Source: Paraburkholderia sp. (GTDB taxonomy: Bacteria; Pseudomonadota; Gammaproteobacteria; Burkholderiales; Burkholderiaceae). From it: a stretch of 49,493 nt of DNA. The DNA lies in assembly GCF_024281035.1 (NCBI RefSeq), contig NZ_JAMXLH010000068.1, positions 1 to 49,493 of the forward strand, read 5' to 3'. Both the position numbers and the translations under genes were made by a program. The notes beneath the pieces were generated by a model. It ran no database searches. It saw only the letters and a list, made by a program, of their open reading frames with translations, and was not told the DNA's origin. Shown one piece after another: positions 9,499-17,066 of the stretch (position 1 is its first letter; every line of letters starts with the position of its first letter).

Positions 9499-10038
9499 CT
9501 ATTTGTTGAAGCCGGGAATTTGTTTCGGAAGCCCGACGCGCATGAAGTAGCGCCCGAAAGCTTGGGAGAAATGTTCCAGGTAGGGGGACAAGAGCCGCCA
9601 GCGCTCGCCTGCCAGCGTTGCGCGTTTGGACAGGTAAGGGGCAGGCAGACTAAAAATCTGGCCAAAATCCACAACCAAGCAACCCCTGTTATTGGCTGGA
9701 TCGCTCGGGCACGCCAGAAGATAAAGGCCTTCCTTGCGGCCCTTTCGAACTTCTTCCCATCGACCCCGGGCCTTAAACGATTCGTCCGCCGACTCAAATT
9801 CGTCCAGTGAATACGTGGGGCACAGGGCGACAAGCTCTGCTCGGCCGTTCTCGAGGTCGCAACTCTGAGTGACGATGATCAGATTCGCCTCAATGACTGG
9901 AATCGTCTCATTTGATCCATCACCGCCAGAGCCAAAGTCTTCGCCGAGTTGTGGGACCAGGCAACCTTGAATAAGGTCGCCTTGCGCCAGATCCGCTCCG
10001 TTGACACTGTCCCAAAACGGCGTAGACATCCCACTCAC
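9499..10038 (-). CDS. Hypothetical protein, third gene of TIGR04255 operon
   Basis: 179-residue soluble protein of unknown function. Notable features are an acidic Gly-rich stretch near residues 34-43 (DFGSGGDGSNE), a hydrophobic strand leading into IIVTQSCDLENGRAE with a conserved-looking Cys-Asp, and a C-terminal aromatic region. Start codon GTG at 10038 overlaps the stop of the preceding gene (GTGA); an ATG nine bases later is an alternative. The tight coupling argues that the three products act together. The SCD motif suggests a small nucleotide- or metal-binding fold, but this is speculation. It lies immediately downstream of the tRNA-Lys in the accessory island. Confidence 0.75.
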   Translation of the reverse strand: MSGMSTPFWDSVNGADLAQGDLIQGCLVPQLGEDFGSGGDGSNETIPVIEANLIIVTQSCDLENGRAELVALCPTYSLDEFESADESFKARGRWEEVRKGRKEGLYLLACPSDPANNRGCLVVDFGQIFSLPAPYLSKRATLAGERWRLLSPYLEHFSQAFGRYFMRVGLPKQIPGFNK

Positions 10039-10394
10039 TCGTCGAAATTGAATTTCCGCGGCTTGAGTTTGCCAGCGTGCTTAATTGTTGCCTTCACTGC
10101 AAACACAGGCTGAGCAATAGGCGGTATGTAGGAGTCGTCTCCGCTCTGGCTTATGACCTCAAGCCGATCGTCACTGATACGCACGAGTTGCACGGCATTA
10201 AGAGTGACCGAGGTTGACACAGCGCTGGTACCGCGTGGGGTCTGATGAGGACCAAAAAGGCGTTCGCGGACGTCCTCGAAGAGGCTGCGTGCCTCAGGAC
10301 CCGACGCAGATCCCGTCATCCTGATTGCCGAGCGGCGCTGTCTATGCTGCAGACGTGACCCCTTCGGCTCCCGTAAGGCGTAAGCGGTCGTCAT
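10035..10394 (-). CDS. Hypothetical small protein, second gene of TIGR04255 operon
   Basis: 119-residue protein. The N-terminal third is basic (REPKGSRLQHRQRRSAIR). The C-terminal part contains predicted beta strands (VTLNAVQLVRISDDRLEV, AQPVFAVKATIKHAGK) and ends in FNFDE. I recognise no domain. ATG 10394 overlaps the stop of the upstream gene by four bases (ATGA) and its own stop overlaps the next start, so translation is probably coupled across all three genes. Size and position suggest an adaptor or partner subunit, by inference only. Confidence 0.7.
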   Translation of the reverse strand: MTTAYALREPKGSRLQHRQRRSAIRMTGSASGPEARSLFEDVRERLFGPHQTPRGTSAVSTSVTLNAVQLVRISDDRLEVISQSGDDSYIPPIAQPVFAVKATIKHAGKLKPRKFNFDE

Positions 10395-11125
10395 TTGAAG
10401 AGCTTCCTGGTCTCGTTAGTAATGCAAGCTTCGAATACTTTGTTCTTAGCGTTGCGCAGTTGCTCGAATTTTTCCCACAGCTGATCGTTCTCAAACGGCA
10501 TCCCAACCAACTTGTAGACGTCGATATCGAGAACCACCGATACAACCCCTGGGCGCGGGGGCGGGATGATAGTCTGATTTATTACACTTTCCGCGTCGAA
10601 CTCGGGCAACGGAACATTTAGCTGCATGAAGTACGCCGAAAGCCCGCTATTGATGTCTGGTGAGAGCTGGGGGGCCGTACGCAGGTACATGCCGAAATCC
10701 TTCACGGGAAGTGGCATATCGATGCGATTGATGTAACGCAGTGCAAGCCGCGTTATACGACTGGGCTGCGCAATCGCTCGATAGATATCCCAAAGCCGCC
10801 GCGCTTCATCACGGAACACGGCCCAGTGCGGATATGGCTCCATCCGACTGAAAGCGAAACCGATGGTCCGACTTTGATATACCTGCAAACCATCGGTTGC
10901 CCGTGCCAAGTGTCCAATAGGCGTGGATGAAGCTGATGCAATCGGCACATTATCTGGGCCGATCATCAACTGGCCAGTCGCGGCTTGCAAAGCTTCGTAC
11001 CGCGGGTAGCGCTCACCTTCGGCAGCACGCATCGCATCGAACGCTACGGGAGTAGCAACGGTCTCGACCTGAATGTCGAGAACGGCTTCCGTAATCGGCG
11101 CCTTTGCGTAATGCCAGTCCGCCAT
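10391..11125 (-). CDS. TIGR04255 family protein
   Basis: 244-residue protein whose N-terminus (HYAKAPITEAVLDIQVE) matches the opening of the sporadically distributed TIGR04255 family. Further family-like features are the YINRIDMPLP strand and a conserved C-terminal helix (FENDQLWEKFEQLRNAKNKVFE). The biochemical role of the family is not known. Its patchy distribution and frequent location in mobile regions suggest an accessory function such as defence. It begins the operon; a purine-rich AAGGAAAA stands before ATG 11125. Codon use is less GC-biased than in core genes. Confidence 0.78.
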   Translation of the reverse strand: MADWHYAKAPITEAVLDIQVETVATPVAFDAMRAAEGERYPRYEALQAATGQLMIGPDNVPIASASSTPIGHLARATDGLQVYQSRTIGFAFSRMEPYPHWAVFRDEARRLWDIYRAIAQPSRITRLALRYINRIDMPLPVKDFGMYLRTAPQLSPDINSGLSAYFMQLNVPLPEFDAESVINQTIIPPPRPGVVSVVLDIDVYKLVGMPFENDQLWEKFEQLRNAKNKVFEACITNETRKLFK

Positions 11126-11296
11126 TTGGCGATTTTCCTTAGTTTACAACGGGGTTAGCGGCGATTCTTCGCGCGATTGTACACCGACGATATCAGATAT
11201 CCAGGTTCTTCGGCCTCGCACATGCACAATATATCGGCAGCCCGCGACCAGGCTCGAGAGCCGGGTCATCTTGGTTCGACCGGGCGACGACACTCA

Positions 11297-11614
11297 TTAT
11301 TCCCACTCGGCGACGCCGTGATGACGCGAACACGTGCCCGAGTGGTGCTGGCTGAAACTGAATGTCCCATCGCCACACCTTGCGGTGGCGCCCACTGGTA
11401 CAGCGCCAGTTCGCGCGTGCGCAGGCGAATGCACGACGTGTCCGTCGTGGTTTACGTAATGGCCGTGCTCTTGCAGCTGTGACTCGTCGGGGGAGGGAGG
11501 CTGGTAAGCGTTCGCGGTGCCGGCGAGCGCCAACAGGGCCACGAGACTGCCGCGTCGAATCGACGCTAATACGTGCGCGGCAACACGACCGCGACTCAAG
11601 CTGATCCCTGCCAT
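11297..11614 (-). CDS. DUF3761 domain-containing secreted protein
   Basis: 105-residue precursor. A positively charged N-terminus and hydrophobic core (SLVALLALAGTANA) form a signal peptide, probably cleaved after TANA at about residue 35. The mature part is the DUF3761 domain: HYVNHDGHVVHSPAHA, then VPVGATARCGDGTFSFSQHHSGTCSRHHG with two conserved cysteines. These small His-rich envelope proteins are common in proteobacteria and have no established role. The start is set at MAGISLSRG because GAGG stands about eight bases before it; upstream in-frame codons precede the ribosome site. Confidence 0.85.
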   Translation of the reverse strand: MAGISLSRGRVAAHVLASIRRGSLVALLALAGTANAYQPPSPDESQLQEHGHYVNHDGHVVHSPAHARTGAVPVGATARCGDGTFSFSQHHSGTCSRHHGVAEWE

Positions 11615-11832
11615 CCCCGTCCTCGTTTTGGTTTTGGTTCTGTAGTGCCCGTTACGGGGCGCACCCAGTATAGCGAGCGTCGTGTCATCCCGGGTGGCGC
11701 TGATGGATGCGCAGATCATCCGTCACGCATTGAATGTTGTCCAAGCGCTGACCGACCGTTACTATCGGCCTCCGTCGCCGACAGAAACGACTTCGACAAT
11801 TCCATTATCCAAACTATGTGAGGTCTTTCCTT

Positions 11833-12798
11833 ATGGCAATTTGTACGGTTTGTCTAACCTTGCTGGCAAGGGAACCCAATCAGAGCACGACGGCATCCAC
11901 GTACGAGTGCCAGAGATGCGGCCGCTTTACCCTGATCGGAACGGCAGTGGGCAAGGTGGGGCAGCTATCGGACCACCAGCGTGCGGTCCTAAGTCATCGC
12001 CTTCGCTGTCAACAAACGCCGGAACACCGGGGCCCGCAGATATTCGAGAGCGATCTCAACGCACTCGCGTTGAATGATCTTCTCCCTAACCCAGCTGAAC
12101 AGATTGATCGTCTGGTCACCTGGGTCGGAAACAATCAGCCTACTGTATCGGAATTCATCTATACGACTACCGATGCAATGGCAGCTTGGGTTGGTACTGC
12201 AATCACATATAAAAATCCAAACTCTGGTCTCGGATGGATCTTGGCTCAGCAAGTAACAATGGCTCTGCTTGAAATTCAGCAAGATGGCCGCGGAAGCTTG
12301 GGTCTACGCCTGAAGCTGGATGGCTGGAATCGATACACGGCGAACAAACGAGCACAAACCGAAACATCAACAGCCTTCATGGCTATGCAGTTCGATCCTG
12401 CGCTAATGCGTATAGTCGAAGACCACTTCAAACCGGCAGTCGCTCGTGCAGGTTTTGAACTGAAGTTACTGACCGACAATCAGCCAGCTGGGCTCATCGA
12501 TGACCAATTGCGGGTCGCACTGCGTACCGCTCGCTTCGTCGTCGCAGATCTAACGCACGCCAACAATGGCGCATATTGGGAAGCCGGCTTTGCGGAAGGA
12601 CTGGGCAAGCCAGTCATCTATACCTGTCGTAAGGCGGAATGGGATGAGGTCGATGAAAGAGGACGCAAGAAGGTCCATTTTGATACCAACCATTTGGTCA
12701 CCATTATTTGGTCCCCTGACGCTCTTGAAGACGCGGCAAATCGCCTGACTGCGACCATTCGCGCGACGTTGCCTGGGGAAGCTCGTCTCTCCGACTAG
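11833..12798 (+). CDS. Zinc-knuckle protein with nucleoside 2-deoxyribosyltransferase-like domain
   Basis: 321-residue protein. Residues 1-35 hold two CxxC pairs (CTVC...CQRC) predicted to bind zinc. Residues about 190-310 resemble the nucleoside 2-deoxyribosyltransferase-like / TIR-like fold: FMAMQFDPALMRIVEDHF, DDQLRVALRTARFVVADLTHANNGAYWEAGFAEGLGKPVIY, with the characteristic Asp-Leu-Thr and the NGAYWEAG glutamate. In related proteins this fold cleaves N-glycosidic bonds of nucleosides or NAD. Start 11833 is preferred to GTG 11818 because TGAGG stands nine bases before it. Base composition is visibly lower in GC than the core, consistent with transfer. The substrate is not deducible; a role as an abortive-infection-type effector is an inference. 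Confidence 0.82.
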   Translation: MAICTVCLTLLAREPNQSTTASTYECQRCGRFTLIGTAVGKVGQLSDHQRAVLSHRLRCQQTPEHRGPQIFESDLNALALNDLLPNPAEQIDRLVTWVGNNQPTVSEFIYTTTDAMAAWVGTAITYKNPNSGLGWILAQQVTMALLEIQQDGRGSLGLRLKLDGWNRYTANKRAQTETSTAFMAMQFDPALMRIVEDHFKPAVARAGFELKLLTDNQPAGLIDDQLRVALRTARFVVADLTHANNGAYWEAGFAEGLGKPVIYTCRKAEWDEVDERGRKKVHFDTNHLVTIIWSPDALEDAANRLTATIRATLPGEARLSD

Positions 12799-13031
12799 GC
12801 CCGTCTCAACGGGTAGAGATGATCCACGCCATTGCTGCTCCCCGTCTGCTGTAGTCTCACCTTGGACGCAACTCTCGAACATTGGCATCGCGCCGCAGAC
12901 GTGGTTCCCAGTTGTTACGTTGGTGGTCGGCGTCGGCGCTTAGCGGCAACACGCAATTCACCCAGTTACGTGGCGATTGCGCCGCACGGTAGGAACGTCA
13001 TATCGGCGCCTGCTGGTCGGCATGATGCCCG
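12799..13031. other. Convergent intergenic region
   Basis: 233 bp between the stops of two convergent island genes. No gene and no clear terminator hairpin with T tract are visible. Confidence 0.4.
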
Positions 13032-13544
13032 TCAGCCACGAGGGAGCGCCGTACGCTTCAAAGATTCGATCTGATCGCTCAGATCCGCGAACGATTGAAG
13101 AGATTCCAACAAGTTCGAGTCCACCTCGCCGTTCGATGCCAATTGTTTCGCAGCATCCCCCATCGCGGGAATGTGCATGCTAAGTTGAGCTTCCAATTGA
13201 ACCGCCAGCTTCACATGCCCTTCGGTCGGTAGCTCGTGCAACGGAAAGCTTGCTAGGTGATCACGCGAACGCGTCAAGATTCTCTCAGCGTTTGCGGACT
13301 CGGTAAGAGGAAACTTCTTTGCTCGAAGACGTTCCTGGACATGAGTGCTAATAACGAGTGCGTACTCATAAATCGCGAACAGGCTCGCCGCAGCAACTCG
13401 GTCTCTCTCTGCTCGTTGCTCGCGTGCAAGCTTGCGAGCCGCTCCCCCTTGGTAGCCGGCGATAGCCCCGGCCGCCAGAATTGCCAATACTGATCCAACC
13501 GCCTGAAAGAAACTGAACCAATCGCCGCGATGCCAAGAATCCAT
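13032..13544 (-). CDS. Membrane-anchored hypothetical protein
   Basis: 170 residues. One transmembrane helix lies near the N-terminus (about residues 10-33, FSFFQAVGSVLAILAAGAIAGY), followed by a charged, predicted coiled-coil region (ARKLAREQRAERDRVAAAS) and a helical C-terminal domain likely on the cytoplasmic side. No family recognised. ATG 13544 is chosen because GAGAGG stands eight bases upstream; a GTG nine bases earlier is less well placed. It is the last gene of a three-gene minus-strand unit (35-45 bp gap to the preceding gene), where it could tether the other products to the membrane. Confidence 0.7.
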   Translation of the reverse strand: MDSWHRGDWFSFFQAVGSVLAILAAGAIAGYQGGAARKLAREQRAERDRVAAASLFAIYEYALVISTHVQERLRAKKFPLTESANAERILTRSRDHLASFPLHELPTEGHVKLAVQLEAQLSMHIPAMGDAAKQLASNGEVDSNLLESLQSFADLSDQIESLKRTALPRG

Positions 13545-13588
13545 GTTTAACACCTCTCATTATCTGTGTACCTTTTAATTCCTGCGGA

Positions 13589-14416
13589 TTATGGGGTTGC
13601 TGTCCCACTCATAGTTCCTAACGCCTCACTGGCGCGCGCCGCGAGCTCGTAGAGAACCTCGCAAGCTGAGCTCACACGCACGAAGTAGTTCGTTCCATCG
13701 GGATTTCGCGGGTATCCACGGGGCGACGTTGACTCTTCAAGCAACCCTATATTCCGAAGCTTCAGTGCAAACGGGCCTATGTCATTGAAAAGATTCAATG
13801 GGCTCTCATCGTTTATCGCCGGAACCCGCGGCTGATACGAGATCGTTGGAGCCCTCCCCGTCCGCGTAATGGAAAGAGAGGGTTGGTAGCCGCCCTTAAC
13901 TAAGATAGAGATCGGTCCACGCTGACCGATGCCGAGCTTCTGGTTATCCAACGCCTTTCTGTATTCGGAGTCGCCGTGAACGAAACCACCGATCCACGCC
14001 TGCAACGACGAAAAGTCGCGATCGTTTAGCGCTTCGGCGCCTTCAAACACCATTTCCTCAGTCTCGTCCGCGCTCCAGTTCTCGAGCACGATGCGGGCAG
14101 TCAAGAGGCCAATCACCATGGGGCCAATATCCTTGCTTGCTGAGAGCGCAACTCTGCGGTAAGCATCGAAGATCGTGCTCGTCCGTTCGTCGTCGTCCGC
14201 GATCGATTGAAGCATATCGTTCAAGTCTGCTGACGTTGTCAGCACATCTTGCTCATTGCGAACCTCGTCGAGGAAGGCAGCAAAGAATTTCTGCGCTCGA
14301 TGCTCGCTCCACCGTCCAATCACGCTGTCTTTGACCATGTCAAAGAGCTTCTCTTTGGCCTTCCCCAGGGCAAAATCTGCTGCACTCGTCACGATTGCGG
14401 TCGTTGTGATTACCAT
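13589..14416 (-). CDS. Hypothetical protein, middle gene of three-gene island operon
   Basis: 275-residue protein without a recognised domain. The N-terminal half is helical and acidic (AKEKLFDMVKDSVIGRWSE, FFAAFLDEVRNEQDVL). The C-terminal half contains strands and the phrase LNDRDFSSLQAWIGGFVHG. The last 70 residues look like a winged-helix-type fold (GPFALKLRNIGLLEE...YFVRVSSACEVLYEL), which in other systems binds DNA or a partner; this is a tentative reading. A good ribosome site (AAGGAGCG) stands before ATG 14416. It is 25 bp from the upstream gene and 44 bp from the downstream one. Confidence 0.7.
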   Translation of the reverse strand: MVITTTAIVTSAADFALGKAKEKLFDMVKDSVIGRWSEHRAQKFFAAFLDEVRNEQDVLTTSADLNDMLQSIADDDERTSTIFDAYRRVALSASKDIGPMVIGLLTARIVLENWSADETEEMVFEGAEALNDRDFSSLQAWIGGFVHGDSEYRKALDNQKLGIGQRGPISILVKGGYQPSLSITRTGRAPTISYQPRVPAINDESPLNLFNDIGPFALKLRNIGLLEESTSPRGYPRNPDGTNYFVRVSSACEVLYELAARASEALGTMSGTATP

Positions 14417-14441
14417 GCTCGCTCCTTGATGCCGCCGGACA

Positions 14442-14999
14442 CTATTCGTCCTGCAGCGCGTCTTCGTCGCTGTCTTCCGTCGAGCCCTCCATCCCGAACT
14501 GCTGCCGCGCGAACCCCATCGCCAAATCGATCCCAGTGCAGGTCATCGTGAGGCACACCGCGTTGGTGTTTAGCGTGCCAGCCGTCGTGCGCTGAAACAT
14601 GGCAATCGGTGCCAGCGCTTGCTCGCGCATCTTGAGCAGCGTCGTCACGTTCTGGCAGATCGCCTTCACCTGCTTATAGTTGTCGTTGAACGCCCGCGCT
14701 GACTTCACGCGGCGAGAAAGGCCCTTGCCAGGTACACGCACTGCCCGCCAGCCCGCTTTCGAATGCGAGCAGATCACGGGCGTCGGCATGCACCGCCCGT
14801 TTCGCTCCCACCACTCGATCCGGATCTTGCCGGTGTGCGGCGGCTGGAGCAGATTCAGCAGTTCATCGAGTGCCGTCAGTGCACTGTCTATCTGCGCCAC
14901 CTCGGCCGCGATCTTTCCGGCGATGCAGCTCGCATCCTCGGACAACGTCGACAAGTGCTCGATAGTCGGAGGGGTCCGTGTCTCAATAGGCTTAAGCAT
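14442..14999 (-). CDS. Hypothetical protein, first gene of three-gene island operon
   Basis: 185-residue protein of unknown function. A helical, coiled-coil-like N-terminus (about residues 15-50) leads to a compact basic domain (KIRIEWWERNGRCMPTPVIC, RRVKSARAFNDNYKQVKAIC), more helices, and a very acidic tail (STEDSDEDALQDE). Four or more cysteines are spread along it. Similar small proteins occur in beta-proteobacterial islands, but I cannot name the family. It starts divergently from the PIN-like gene across a 114-bp shared promoter region. Confidence 0.65.
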   Translation of the reverse strand: MLKPIETRTPPTIEHLSTLSEDASCIAGKIAAEVAQIDSALTALDELLNLLQPPHTGKIRIEWWERNGRCMPTPVICSHSKAGWRAVRVPGKGLSRRVKSARAFNDNYKQVKAICQNVTTLLKMREQALAPIAMFQRTTAGTLNTNAVCLTMTCTGIDLAMGFARQQFGMEGSTEDSDEDALQDE

Positions 15000-15037
15000 G
15001 GATCAGAGAGGTCTGTAGCGTATGCCGTATTCTCCAG

Positions 15038-15070
15038 CCACGCGCACATCCGGGCAATGCTGGCGCGTGG
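15038..15070. promoter_or_regulatory. Inverted repeat in divergent promoter
   Basis: CCACGCGC at 15038-15045 and GCGCGTGG at 15063-15070 form a perfect 8-bp inverted repeat with a 17-bp spacer, in the 114-bp gap between two divergent island genes. It is a candidate operator shared by both. Confidence 0.4.
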
Positions 15071-15113
15071 TACGTTACGAGGGGATAGCGCTCTTGAAGG
15101 GAGACCGCACGCT

Positions 15114-15701
15114 ATGAATGTCTATTTCGACAACAACGTCCTGCATAAACTCGTGGACGCCGGCATTGATCCCGTTGCAGCGCTAGCCTGCAGCGAGTTC
15201 ACCATTGCGGTGACTCCCGATCTTGCTACCGAGTACCAGCAAGGCATCCAAGGGGGCAGCGCTACGGCGGCCGAAAAGGAGTTGTGTCAACGTCTGCTCA
15301 CCGCAGCAACCGAGCGCGGGATCTTCGGCTTTGCCGCTGCGGATGGATCGAGTGGCGGCTACTCCGGGTTCGATTATGGCGTCTTTGCGGATGACCGCAT
15401 GATTCAGGCACTGCAATCGGTGAAGATCACGGAACGACCCGGCAAGGAAATCCCGAAGAATCGCACCGACGCCTTTCTGGTCGCATTGGCGCAGGGTGCG
15501 GTGGTCATTACGAACAACTTTAACGACAGCCACTTCAAGCGCGCGAAAGCGGCCGGCGCCCATGTCTACTCGTGGACTGAGATTATCAGCGGTCAGGCAG
15601 CGCCGTCGGACATTGCGCGACGGCTCAGCGCGCTGCTGCTCGGATCGGTCACGCCGGCTAACGCATCTGGTGCACAAGCTCAACCGGCTCGCCTAGATTG
15701 A
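15114..15701 (+). CDS. PIN-domain-like protein
   Basis: 195-residue protein resembling PIN nucleases. The first acidic motif is YFDNNVLHKLVD (residues 4-15), a Glu follows in TPDLATEYQQGI, a third acidic site is in KNRTDAFLVALA, and the end of the fold is VVITNNFNDSHFKRAK. PIN domains cleave RNA with Mg ions held by these acidic residues. No antitoxin-sized gene directly precedes it, unlike a VapBC pair. The divergent operon may supply its control. ATG 15114 has AAGGGAG about 13 bases upstream. The assignment rests on motif layout, so confidence in function is moderate. Confidence 0.7.
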   Translation: MNVYFDNNVLHKLVDAGIDPVAALACSEFTIAVTPDLATEYQQGIQGGSATAAEKELCQRLLTAATERGIFGFAAADGSSGGYSGFDYGVFADDRMIQALQSVKITERPGKEIPKNRTDAFLVALAQGAVVITNNFNDSHFKRAKAAGAHVYSWTEIISGQAAPSDIARRLSALLLGSVTPANASGAQAQPARLD

Positions 15702-15953
15702 GGGCGTCGTTAGCCACGGCCAATCCTCGGGCCACGTCGGAGCGGTCGGCGTAACTGGCACGATGCCGGAGCATCATGGTCCGCTGCTGCAAGCAGTTGA
15801 CGGATAGCGAATTGCAATCAGGCTGGATCAATCCTGATGCCGCGACGCCGACAGCCTGTTGCCACACCTCGACCAAAGCTAACGGTTTTTCAGGCTGTCA
15901 CCACCATGTGAAGCCCCCACCAACAGGAACCTCACACATCCCTCAACCCAAAA
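15702..15953. other. Gene-free interval with possible island right edge
   Basis: 252 bp without a gene. At 15915-15925 the 11 bases CCCCACCAACA repeat exactly the end of tRNA-Lys plus its first flanking bases (9149-9159), in the same orientation. This is a candidate attR of the accessory region. The match is short and could be chance. Confidence 0.35.
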
Positions 15954-16619
15954 TCAATCCGTACCATATTTCGGCGAATGCGGCCCATACAGCAGCCCAC
16001 TCGGCGGCCCGGCGTGCAGCAAGCGGTAACTCGTCACCCCGGCAATATCGTGGCTCCGGTCCGTGAGCGAGTTGGCGATCTGCTTGATCGCCGCCGTCAC
16101 CAGCATCCCGATCAAACCACCTCCCGAATTGTTATTCCCCTCGTTGCTGTTCGCGCTCGCCATGCCCTGCCACAGCACGGCGCCCGTCTTCAGGTCCACC
16201 AGCTTCGCAGACGCCGTAACGATAGTGGCGCTGTCGAGCACGCGGTACACCGTACCGTACTGGCTGACATTCGAGTACAACGCCGCGTCAGCGCCGAAGA
16301 TTTCACGCAGTTTCGCGGGCGAGGTCGCCTGAATGTCATTTGGCGTCGTCAAGCCGTTCTCTTTGAACGTCTCGTCCATCACCGCCACCGGCACGACGTA
16401 ATAGCCAGCCTCGGCGAGCGGCATGGTCATCTGCGAAAGCATGCCGTTCGTCGCGTTGACGTCCGACGTTTCGTTGGTCGGCGGCAGCACCAGGATCGAA
16501 CGCGGCCGGCTGTTCTTGAATGCGGTGTAGTTGGTGTGCTTCACAGGTTGCGCGCAGGCAGCCAGCAACGCCAGCGTCGATACGGCAATCCAGAGCTTGA
16601 TTGAAATGAACTTTGACAT
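15954..16619 (-). CDS. DUF799 / GNA1162-type lipoprotein
   Basis: 221-residue precursor. Lipoprotein signal with lipobox LLAAC (Cys about 22), then the DUF799 domain (SILVLPPTNETSDVNAT, GYYVVPVAVMDETFKENG, FGADAALYSNVSQYGTVY, VLWQGMASAN). Family members, including Neisseria GNA1162, are outer-membrane-attached periplasmic lipoproteins with a TolB-like fold. It is the last of three lipoprotein genes (CsgG-like, DUF4810, DUF799), a combination conserved across proteobacteria and thought to form an envelope complex. Gap to the upstream gene is 10 bp. Precise function is unknown. Confidence 0.9.
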   Translation of the reverse strand: MSKFISIKLWIAVSTLALLAACAQPVKHTNYTAFKNSRPRSILVLPPTNETSDVNATNGMLSQMTMPLAEAGYYVVPVAVMDETFKENGLTTPNDIQATSPAKLREIFGADAALYSNVSQYGTVYRVLDSATIVTASAKLVDLKTGAVLWQGMASANSNEGNNNSGGGLIGMLVTAAIKQIANSLTDRSHDIAGVTSYRLLHAGPPSGLLYGPHSPKYGTD

Positions 16620-16629
16620 GATGGCTCGC

Positions 16630-16995
16630 TCAGGGCTGTTTCGGTGTCTTCATCAGGAAATCCATGTAGGTCGAGGACTCCGGGAAAAGCTCCTTTTCGG
16701 CCTCGAACTGCTGCATCGCCTGCGTGCCGTTGCCAACGCTCGCGTACAGCATGCCAAGCTGCGCATGAAATCCTGGTGGTGGTGTGTTGCCCTTGCCGCG
16801 AATCTCCTGAAGCGCCTTTTCAAGCGCATCGATCTGCTGCTGCGGTGCCTTTTCTCCCTTGAGATAGTCATACACCGCTGGCTGGTAGCCGGTCCACTGG
16901 TAAAGCGGGCGCGGGCCGTTTGCGCATCCCGAGAGAAGCATGGCTGCAGCCGTTATCGGCAAGCAGAGTCCCCGTATCGTGCGTTTGTAGTGCAT
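16630..16995 (-). CDS. DUF4810 lipoprotein
   Basis: 121-residue precursor with lipobox LLSGC (Cys about 25). The mature part contains PLYQWTGYQPAVYDYLKGE, typical of DUF4810, followed by two helices resembling a tetratricopeptide pair (HAQLGMLYASVGNGTQAMQQFEAEKELFPES). Start ATG 16995 is chosen because the signal peptide begins there; an upstream in-frame ATG overlaps the preceding gene. It probably works with the CsgG-like and DUF799 proteins. Confidence 0.9.
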   Translation of the reverse strand: MHYKRTIRGLCLPITAAAMLLSGCANGPRPLYQWTGYQPAVYDYLKGEKAPQQQIDALEKALQEIRGKGNTPPPGFHAQLGMLYASVGNGTQAMQQFEAEKELFPESSTYMDFLMKTPKQP

Positions 16996-17066
16996 CGTGA
17001 TAACCCCGAATTTATTTATATGCGTGTGCGATCGAATCGCCAACAGGCCGAAGTGTTTCGGCAAAC

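Noticed and set aside
11682..12077. An overlapping frame upstream of the deoxyribosyltransferase-like gene
   Set aside because: It overlaps the zinc-knuckle gene in another frame, has no ribosome site, and turns into low-complexity sequence.
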